A program made the translations under genes and the position numbers. The notes under the pieces were generated by a model. That model was not told the DNA's origin and made no database searches. It saw nothing but the letters and a program-made list of their open reading frames with translations. DNA of 5,466 bases from Micromonosporaceae bacterium (GTDB taxonomy: Bacteria; Actinomycetota; Actinomycetes; Mycobacteriales; Micromonosporaceae): assembly GCA_019689695.1 (NCBI GenBank), contig JADGHA010000306.1, forward strand, positions 1 through 5,466, read 5' to 3'. This document shows, one piece after another, positions 1 to 3,772 of this stretch (its first letter is position 1; every line of letters begins with the position of its first letter).

Positions 1-600
1 GGCCAGGCCTGTCCCGCGCAGCCGCACGGACCACTCCTGGCCGGCGTCGACCGCGGTCAGCTGCACCACCCCGACCCGGTCGGCCGGGCCGCGCCGGTGC
101 CCGGCCGGCAGCCAGCTGTCCAGCACCTCGCTCACCCCGTCGGCGGCGAGCTTCGCCTCCACCGGCTCGGCCTGCCCGCCGGCCATCTGCGCGTCCCAGC
201 GGTGCACCGCGGTCTCGTGGGCCATCCGCCGGTGCCAGAACCAGGCCTTCTTCGCCTGTGGCGCCCAGTTCCACGCGGGTAGTTCCGGGTCCAGCCCGTC
301 CAGCATTTCCATCAGCCGGCCGAACTCGTCGTCCCACCAGGTCAGCGCCGCCGGCCCGGCCGGGCGGCCGGTGCGGTCGGGGCGGCGCGGATCGGGCGGG
401 GTGACCACTCCGCGCATGGCATGCCCGGACACCCAGGCATAGACGGCGCCAAGATGGTGCACCAGGTCCAGTACGGTCCATTCCGGACAGCTGGGCACGG
501 GTGCGTCGAGCGGGGCGTTCGCCACCGCGTCGCGGAACGCGGGTCCGTCCGCGCGCAGTGCGGAGATCCAGAAGTCCTTACCCCCCTGCGTCCTGGCCAT
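1..600 (-). CDS. Maleylpyruvate isomerase family mycothiol-dependent protein (MDMPI/DinB-like), 3' end outside the window
   Basis: The gene reads from ATG at 600 leftwards and stays open for 200 codons to the window edge, so the C-terminus is missing. A strong ribosome site, GGGGAGGA at 612-605, sits about 5 nt before the ATG and fixes the start. The protein has the layout of the mycothiol-dependent maleylpyruvate isomerase N-terminal domain (DinB-like four-helix fold): CPEWTVLDLVHHLGAVYAW at residues 38-56, a WNWAP segment at 110-114, and WFWHRRMAHETAVHRWDAQ at 120-138. H49, E129 and H133 match in position and spacing the metal-binding His/Glu/His triad of Corynebacterium glutamicum maleylpyruvate isomerase (His52, Glu144, His148 as I recall). 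It is probably a cytosolic metal-dependent thiol-transfer enzyme using mycothiol. Many members have no known substrate, so true maleylpyruvate isomerase activity should not be assumed. It diverges from murB, and mshA, which makes its presumed cofactor, lies about 3 kb away. Confidence 0.9.
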   Translation of the reverse strand, partial: MARTQGGKDFWISALRADGPAFRDAVANAPLDAPVPSCPEWTVLDLVHHLGAVYAWVSGHAMRGVVTPPDPRRPDRTGRPAGPAALTWWDDEFGRLMEMLDGLDPELPAWNWAPQAKKAWFWHRRMAHETAVHRWDAQMAGGQAEPVEAKLAADGVSEVLDSWLPAGHRRGPADRVGVVQLTAVDAGQEWSVRLRGTGLA

Positions 601-631
601 CGCGTCCTCCCCGATTGCCCGGCTGGGTTCC

Positions 632-641
632 AGCCTAGGGT
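632..641. promoter_or_regulatory. Candidate bidirectional -10 element shared by the isomerase-like gene and murB
   Basis: The 48-bp gap between the two divergent starts contains AGCCTAGGGT. Read on plus, TAGGGT (636-641) fits the actinobacterial TANNNT -10 pattern. Read on minus, TAGGCT (637-632) fits it too, so the two hexamers share the same TA step. The plus hexamer would start transcription near 648-649, at the murB GTG. The minus hexamer would start near 625, leaving a leader of about 25 nt that contains the strong ribosome site of the isomerase-like gene. No good -35 is visible at 17 nt on either strand; TTGCCC at 615-620 lies only 15 nt from the plus -10. The motif match is direct; promoter function is inferred. 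Confidence 0.4.
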
Positions 642-648
642 GAAGAGC

Positions 649-1722
649 GTGCCCGACGTTAGCGCCGAGTTGAGCGCGTACACAACGCTACGGCTGGGCG
701 GCCCCGCCGGCCGGCTGGTGACCGCCACCAATGCCGACGAAATAACCAAATCAGTCAGAGAGTGCGGTCTCGCCGGCGAACCGGTCCTGGTCCTGGCCGG
801 CGGGAGCAACGTGGTGATCTCCGACGCCGGGTTCCCCGGCACCGTCGTGCTGATCCGTTCCCGTGGTCTGGAGGTCTCGGCGGAGGACGCCAGCAGCGTG
901 ACGATCACCGTGGAGGCGGGCGAGCCCTGGGACGAGGTGGTCGCCGCCACGGTGGCGGAGGGCTGGTCGGGCGTGGAGTGCCTGTCCGGGATCCCGGGCT
1001 CGGCGGGCGCCACGCCGATCCAGAACGTCGGGGCCTACGGGCAGGAGGTCGCCGACACGATCAGCGCGGTGCGGGTGTACGACCGCCAGACCGACGAGGT
1101 GGTCACGCTCGACCCGGGCGAGTGCCGGTTCGCCTACCGGTCGAGCGCATTCAAACGCCAGGACCGGTGGGTGATCCTGTCGGTCGACTTCCGGCTGACC
1201 CGGTCGCCGCACTCCACGGCGATCCGGCACGCCGAGCTGGCGCAGACACTGGGTGTTCCGCCGGGCGGGCGAGCGCCCCTGGCGGCAGTACGGGAGGCTG
1301 TGCTGGCGCTCCGGGCCCGCAAGGGCATGGTGCTCGATCCGGCTGACCCGGACACCTACTCGGTGGGTTCGTTCTTCACCAACCCGGTGCTCGACGCCGC
1401 GGCCTTCGAGGCACTGACCGCCCGGGCCGGTTCGCTGCCCGCCTGGCCGGGGCCGGACGGGACGGTCAAGGTGAGCGCCGCCTGGCTGATCGAGCGGGCC
1501 GGCTTCACCAAGGGGTACGGGCGGGTGGCGAAGGCGGGTGAAGATGCCGCTGCCGACCGGGGCGTGGCGATCTCGTCCAAGCACACGCTGGCCCTGACCA
1601 ACCGGGGCGCCGGCACCACGGCGGCCCTGCTCGACCTCGCGCGGGAGATCCGCGCCGGGGTGCGCGACCGGTTCGGTGTCACCCTCTACCCGGAGCCGGT
1701 CCTGGTCGGCTGTTCGATCTAG
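649..1722 (+). CDS. murB: UDP-N-acetylenolpyruvoylglucosamine reductase (UDP-N-acetylmuramate dehydrogenase) MurB
   Basis: MurB is a cytosolic FAD enzyme that uses NADPH to reduce UDP-GlcNAc-enolpyruvate to UDP-MurNAc, the second committed step of peptidoglycan synthesis. From GTG at 649 the protein has 357 residues, close to E. coli (about 340) and mycobacterial (about 370) enzymes. The FAD-binding domain runs from about residue 12 (TTLRLGGPA), through LAGGSNVVISD at 49-59, to GIPGSAGATPIQNVGAYG at 114-131. The substrate-binding domain follows, with FAYRSSAFK around R164, SVGSFFTNP around S241 and LYPEPVLVG around E349. R164, S241 and E349 correspond to E. coli Arg159, Ser229 and Glu325, where the Ser donates the proton, so the active site looks complete. 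The frame is open upstream to 421, but that stretch is antisense to the isomerase-like gene and lacks MurB features. GTG 640 is a possible alternative start. Only a weak AGGG (637-640) precedes 649, and the message may be leaderless. Confidence 0.96.
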   Translation: MPDVSAELSAYTTLRLGGPAGRLVTATNADEITKSVRECGLAGEPVLVLAGGSNVVISDAGFPGTVVLIRSRGLEVSAEDASSVTITVEAGEPWDEVVAATVAEGWSGVECLSGIPGSAGATPIQNVGAYGQEVADTISAVRVYDRQTDEVVTLDPGECRFAYRSSAFKRQDRWVILSVDFRLTRSPHSTAIRHAELAQTLGVPPGGRAPLAAVREAVLALRARKGMVLDPADPDTYSVGSFFTNPVLDAAAFEALTARAGSLPAWPGPDGTVKVSAAWLIERAGFTKGYGRVAKAGEDAAADRGVAISSKHTLALTNRGAGTTAALLDLAREIRAGVRDRFGVTLYPEPVLVGCSI

Positions 1723-1761
1723 CGTGCCGAGCCGGTGGGCCGCTCACCGAACCACGCGCGG

Positions 1762-1773
1762 CTGACCGGTCAG
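1762..1773. repeat. 12-bp perfect palindrome CTGACCGGTCAG
   Basis: CTGACCGGTCAG is identical to its own reverse complement and begins 40 nt after the murB stop codon. With no spacer it would be a poor RNA hairpin, so a dimeric protein-binding site is a better idea than a terminator. No regulator is encoded next to it, and it is not next to an obvious promoter. Its last base is the first base of the left copy of the 12-bp direct repeat. Confidence 0.5.
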
Positions 1774-2012
1774 GATGGCCGGAAAGCCGCGCGCGCGACG
1801 CGGAACAGAACCTTTCGCAGCCGCTTCGCTCGCAGCCGCCTCGCGCGGAGCTGCCGGCGCTGCCGGAGTTGCCGGCGGCGCAGCTCCCGCTCAAGCGGCT
1901 GCCACGGGTCGGCTATCGGCGACGGGCCCGTGGCCCGGGATGGCCGGAAGGTCACGATTACATTCTGACAATCCGGGCGTCGCGCCGGGTGGCTATTGGT
2001 TGAACTGTTCAC
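1770..2012 (-). CDS. Doubtful 80-residue Arg-rich frame coupled to the methyltransferase stop
   Basis: A GTG at 2012-2010 overlaps the methyltransferase stop in a GTGA arrangement, a common way for co-translated genes to join. The frame runs 80 codons to a TGA at 1772-1770. About a quarter of the residues are Arg. The second half (about residues 40-75) is a leucine/arginine-rich predicted helix with repeats such as RRQLR and RLRAK, produced by the tandem DNA repeats. I recognise no family. Against it, no ribosome site is visible, the share of codons ending in G or C is about 79%, lower than the real genes appear, and low-complexity DNA gives open frames here in several phases. It is more likely chance than a gene. 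Confidence 0.15.
   Translation of the reverse strand: MNSSTNSHPARRPDCQNVIVTFRPSRATGPSPIADPWQPLERELRRRQLRQRRQLRARRLRAKRLRKVLFRVARAAFRPS
1815..1844. repeat. Tandem repeat, two 15-bp units
   Basis: TCGCAGCCGCTTCGC (1815-1829) is followed directly by TCGCAGCCGCCTCGC (1830-1844), differing at one base. The period is a multiple of three, so it keeps every reading frame; on minus it gives the consecutive residues RRLRA and KRLRK in the candidate frame described separately. Each unit contains GCAGCCGC, which can pair with GCGGCTGC at 1895-1902, so either copy could form the outer stem of the nearby hairpin. Confidence 0.6.
1832..1902. terminator. Large two-stem hairpin, possible bidirectional transcription stop
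   Basis: The outer stem pairs GCAGCCGC (1832-1839) with GCGGCTGC (1895-1902), 8 perfect pairs. The inner stem pairs GGAGCTGC (1847-1854) with GCAGCTCC (1880-1887), again 8 pairs. It can gain three more pairs (GCG 1843-1845 with CGC 1888-1890) across one bulged base. The loop is about 25 nt and holds most of the 9-bp repeats. There is no T-run on either side, so it is not a textbook intrinsic terminator; actinobacterial terminators often lack the U-tract. The pairing is read directly, and the terminator role is inferred from the convergent genes. Confidence 0.4.
1850..1876. repeat. Tandem repeat, three 9-bp units
   Basis: The units are GCTGCCGGC (1850-1858), GCTGCCGGA (1859-1867) and GTTGCCGGC (1868-1876), each differing from the next at one or two positions. 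They form most of the loop of the large hairpin at 1832-1902. The period keeps frame on both strands. Such short arrays often vary in copy number between strains, which would make this site variable. Confidence 0.55.
1901..1934. terminator. Second hairpin, 8-bp stem with 18-nt loop
   Basis: GCCACGGG (1901-1908) pairs perfectly with CCCGTGGC (1927-1934). The right arm overlaps ACGGGCCCGT (1922-1931), a perfect 10-bp palindrome that would compete with it. The stem shares bases 1901-1902 with the outer stem of the larger hairpin, so the two cannot both form fully. No T-run follows on plus. It could contribute to termination from either side. Confidence 0.35.
1973..1988 (-). terminator. Short hairpin just after the methyltransferase stop
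   Basis: CCGGGC (1973-1978) can pair with GC and CCGG (1982-1983 and 1985-1988) around a GTC loop, with G1984 bulged. On minus it begins about 20 nt after the methyltransferase stop, the usual place for a terminator. On that strand it is followed by relatively A/T-rich DNA but no clear T-run. The stem is short and imperfect, so support is weak. Confidence 0.25.
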
Positions 2013-2776
2013 GGCGGCCAGGCGACGGTGAGCTCACCCAGGCGCCAGCGGGCGGGGCGGTCCAGCACGCGCCACCCCGCGTCGCGCACGACCGCCGCGG
2101 CCCGCACCCACCGCTGCCGCGGGCCGAACGGGGCGTACGGCGCCGCCACCCGCCACCCCCGGTCCAGCGCCTGGATCAGGTCATGGATCGGCTCGCCCGG
2201 CACGTTGTGGTGGATCAGCGCCTTGGGCAGCCGCTCGGCCAGCGTCGCCGGAGTGTCCAGTGTGGAGAGCTTGGCGGCGAACGTCAACGACCGCGGGCCG
2301 CGCTCGGTGAGGCTGAGCCAGCAGGCGAGCCGGCCCAGCTCGTCGCAGGTGCCTTCGACGAGGACGCCGCCGGGGGCCAGTGCCCCGGTCATCGCGGCCC
2401 ACGCACCCTCCACCTCGGACTCGTCGTACTGGCGCAGCACGTTCATCGCGCGGACCAGCACCGGGCGCAGGCCGGCCAGCTCGAAGCCGCCCCGGGCGAA
2501 GGTCAGCCCGGGCGGGTCGGCGGCAGGGGCGGCTGCGGCTACCCGTACCGGATCGATCTCCAGCCCGACCACGCGGACGTCCGGTCTGACCGCGCGGGCC
2601 AGCCGGGCGCGCAGCTCGACCGTGGTGACCGGGGTCGCGCCGTACCCGAGGTCGACGACGAGCGGGTCCGCAGCGCCGCGCAGCAGGTCGGCGTAGTGGG
2701 CCACGATCCAGTTGTCGACCCGGCGCAGCCGGTTCGGGTTGGTGGTGCCGCGGGTGACCGACCCGACCGGAGGCAT
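2009..2776 (-). CDS. Class I SAM-dependent methyltransferase of unknown substrate
   Basis: The protein has 255 residues, with a Rossmann-type SAM-binding core. Motif I is VVDLGYGATP at 40-49, the ribose-binding acidic residue is probably E73 in VGLEIDP (70-76), and GGFEL at 96-100 and MNVLRQY at 111-117 fit the following strands. APGGVLVEGTCDE at 134-146 is the usual post-core strand. There is no signal peptide or membrane segment, so it should be cytosolic. The N-terminus (GSVTRGTTNPNRLRRVDNWI, 5-24) is typical of an actinobacterial family I recognise but whose substrate I do not know. The ATG (2776-2774) overlaps the upstream SDR stop by one base (TGATG), so translation is almost certainly coupled. 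The same frame stays open much further upstream, to about 3595, but that part is only a shadow of the SDR gene. It faces murB and ends in the structured gap. Confidence 0.88.
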   Translation of the reverse strand: MPPVGSVTRGTTNPNRLRRVDNWIVAHYADLLRGAADPLVVDLGYGATPVTTVELRARLARAVRPDVRVVGLEIDPVRVAAAAPAADPPGLTFARGGFELAGLRPVLVRAMNVLRQYDESEVEGAWAAMTGALAPGGVLVEGTCDELGRLACWLSLTERGPRSLTFAAKLSTLDTPATLAERLPKALIHHNVPGEPIHDLIQALDRGWRVAAPYAPFGPRQRWVRAAAVVRDAGWRVLDRPARWRLGELTVAWPP

Positions 2777-3543
2777 CAGAACACCCGGTGCACCTTGTGC
2801 TGCGCGGCCTGGGCGAGCGGGCGGACCACCATGCGGTCGATGTTCACGTGGTGCGGCAGGGTGGCCGACCAGGCGATGCACTCGGCGATGTCCTCGGCCA
2901 CCAGCGGCTTGGCCACCCCGGCGTAGACCGCGGCCGCCTTCTCGGCGTCCCCGTTGAAGCGGACCAGCGCGAACTCGTCGGTGCGGACCATCCCCGGGTC
3001 GATCTCGACCACCCGCACCGGACGGCCGCACAGCTCCAGCCGCAGCGTCTCGGCGAGCGCGGTCTGCGCGTGCTTGGCCGCCGCGTAGCCTCCGCCGCCT
3101 TCGTACACGATCAAACCGGCGGTGGAGCTGAGCACCACGACGGTCCCCGCGCCCGACGCCTCCAGGGCCGGCAGCAGGGCCTGGGTCACCCGCAGCGTGC
3201 CGAGCACGTTCACGTCGTACATCCACTGCCAGTCGGCGACCGAGCCGGACGCGACCGGGTCCAGGCCGCGGGCCCCGCCGGCGTTGTTGACCAGCAGGGT
3301 GACCGGTGCGGCCAGCTCGGCCACGGCGGCGGCGAGCCGGGCCACCTCCTGGTCGGAGGTGACGTCGCAGCGGATGGGGGTGGCCACGCCGCCGGCCGCG
3401 GAGACCTCGGCCGCCAGCGCGTCCAGCCGGTCCCGCCGCCGGGCCGCCGCGACCACGTGGAAGCCCTCGGCGGCCAGCCGCCGGACTGTTGCCGCACCGA
3501 TCCCGCTGGACGCACCCGTGACGACCGCGACCGTCCGATCCAT
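2776..3543 (-). CDS. Short-chain dehydrogenase/reductase (SDR), YdfG/Rv0484c-like
   Basis: This 255-residue classical SDR has the expected family length. The cofactor motif TGASSGIG is at 9-16, basic residues RRR at 35-37 after strand 2 suggest NADP(H), and CDV at 59-61 and NNAG at 86-89 follow. The catalytic set is N112, S140 (in VLSST), Y153 and K157 (YAAAK); PGMVRTDEF at 183-191 follows. The C-terminal HVNIDRMVVRPLAQAAQHKVHR (232-253) is typical of the YdfG (3-hydroxy acid dehydrogenase)/serine dehydrogenase-like group and of M. tuberculosis Rv0484c as I recall it. The substrate is unknown. I chose ATG 3543 because AGGA (3555-3552) lies 8 nt before it; ATG 3552 would add MVA and has no properly spaced ribosome site. 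It is the first gene of a two-gene operon and diverges from mshA. Confidence 0.92.
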   Translation of the reverse strand: MDRTVAVVTGASSGIGAATVRRLAAEGFHVVAAARRRDRLDALAAEVSAAGGVATPIRCDVTSDQEVARLAAAVAELAAPVTLLVNNAGGARGLDPVASGSVADWQWMYDVNVLGTLRVTQALLPALEASGAGTVVVLSSTAGLIVYEGGGGYAAAKHAQTALAETLRLELCGRPVRVVEIDPGMVRTDEFALVRFNGDAEKAAAVYAGVAKPLVAEDIAECIAWSATLPHHVNIDRMVVRPLAQAAQHKVHRVF

Positions 3544-3655
3544 GGCCACCATCCTGCCAAGCGGCCGCGGCTGCGGGGACTGCCGGGCGGGCCACCAGCG
3601 GCGGCGGTGTCCCGCGAGAGGTTTGTCACGCCGGACCGTCGGCGCTCAGATGATC

Positions 3656-3665
3656 TGGGTACCCA
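3656..3665. promoter_or_regulatory. 10-bp palindrome TGGGTACCCA, possible operator
   Basis: This perfect palindrome ends two bases before the GGGAAG of the proposed mshA promoter, where an activator or repressor could act. A 10-bp palindrome can arise by chance, and no cognate regulator is encoded in the window. Confidence 0.25.
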
Positions 3666-3667
3666 CA

Positions 3668-3694
3668 GGGAAGATGACCGGCGGACCGAGAGTT
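3668..3694 (+). promoter_or_regulatory. Candidate sigma-R/sigma-H-type (thiol stress) promoter of mshA
   Basis: GGGAAG (3668-3673) is followed after exactly 18 nt by GTT (3692-3694). The Streptomyces sigma-R consensus is GGGAAT-N18-GTT, and mycobacterial sigma-H uses a close relative, so this matches at every position but the last of the -35. Transcription would begin around 3701, giving mshA a leader of about 70 nt that starts with a hairpin. Sigma-R control of mycothiol genes including mshA is reported in Streptomyces coelicolor, so the site suits its gene. The motif and spacing are read directly; use of the promoter here is inferred. Confidence 0.5.
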
Positions 3695-3705
3695 GAACCC
3701 TGAAG

Positions 3706-3721
3706 TGTCGGCCTCCCGACA
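3706..3721 (+). promoter_or_regulatory. Perfect 6-bp hairpin or operator dyad in the mshA leader
   Basis: TGTCGG (3706-3711) and CCGACA (3716-3721) are exact inverted repeats around a CCTC loop. It lies just downstream of the proposed mshA transcription start and about 50 nt before the start codon. It could protect the 5' end of the mRNA, act as an operator half-site pair, or be chance. It is too far from the ribosome site to block it alone. Confidence 0.35.
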
Positions 3722-3761
3722 GCCGGCGCGCAGGTCAACCGAGGGCGGTCCATACGTACGG

Positions 3762-3766
3762 AAGGA
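3762..3766 (+). promoter_or_regulatory. mshA ribosome-binding site AAGGA
   Basis: AAGGA lies 6 nt before GTG 3773 and 4 nt before ATG 3771. The two start codons overlap as ATGTG but are in different frames. Only the GTG reads into MshA; the ATG opens a 32-codon frame ending at 3869. Confidence 0.75.
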
Positions 3767-3772
3767 ACGGAT

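Larger units (their letters stand above)
1773..1949. repeat. 12-bp exact direct repeat GGATGGCCGGAA, two copies 153 bp apart
   Basis: The copies lie at 1773-1784 and 1938-1949; counting flanks (1771-1786 against 1936-1951) they match at 14 of 16 positions. The enclosed 153 bp hold the tandem repeats and both large hairpins. Direct repeats around a structured insert can be the duplication left by a small mobile element, but the inner edges show no terminal inverted repeat. Chance, or a duplicated protein site, is equally possible. Confidence 0.45.
1723..2008. other. Repeat- and hairpin-rich gap between convergent murB and methyltransferase genes
   Basis: This 286-bp stretch lies between the stop codons of two genes that face each other and holds no recognisable protein or RNA gene. 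It contains a 12-bp perfect palindrome, a 12-bp direct repeat, two tandem-repeat blocks (periods 15 and 9), and at least three hairpins, each listed separately. Its right part, about 1950-2008, is noticeably richer in A and T than the flanking genes. Its position favours a role in ending transcription from both sides. The repeats make it look like more than a plain terminator, but no function can be assigned from sequence. Confidence 0.7.
3544..3772. promoter_or_regulatory. Divergent control region between the SDR operon and mshA
   Basis: These 229 bp separate two start codons facing away from each other and should hold both promoters. The mshA side has a sigma-R-like candidate, a perfect short hairpin and a good ribosome site, listed separately. 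TTGTCA (3623-3628), 17 nt before TCAGAT (3646-3651), is a weak housekeeping-type candidate for plus. CGCCG (3629-3633) and CGGCG (3640-3644) form a small 5-bp stem. I found no convincing promoter for the SDR on minus. No protein-coding gene is supported here. Confidence 0.7.

Noticed and set aside
421..648. N-terminal extension of murB by 76 codons in an open frame
   Set aside because: This stretch is antisense to the well-supported isomerase-like gene, shows no MurB features, and homology begins just after GTG 649.
1815..1876. CRISPR-like array
   Set aside because: Repeats are 15 and 9 bp, directly adjacent without spacers, and too short and few; simple tandem repeats.
1785..1937. MITE-type mobile element between the direct repeats
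   Set aside because: The inner ends are not inverted repeats of each other, so a standard MITE is not supported; only the direct repeats are reported.
1735..1968. 77-codon Arg/Ser/Cys-rich frame on plus after murB
   Set aside because: Produced by the tandem repeats, no clear ribosome site, no family; even weaker than the minus-strand frame because it lacks a coupled start.
1775..2926. 383-codon open frame on plus over the gap, methyltransferase and SDR end
   Set aside because: The product is low-complexity and antisense to two well-supported genes.
2777..3595. Extending the methyltransferase upstream to 3595 as one 528-residue protein
   Set aside because: The upstream part is an out-of-frame reading of the SDR with nonsense composition; ATG 2776 in TGATG starts exactly at the conserved methyltransferase N-terminus.
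3656..3684. Housekeeping promoter for the SDR on minus using TACCCA at 3661-3656
   Set aside because: The bases 17 nt upstream read CCGCCG, with no -35 resemblance, and TACCCA is a weak -10.
2788..3696. 302-codon open frame on plus antisense to the SDR
   Set aside because: The SDR on minus has every catalytic motif; this frame has none recognisable.
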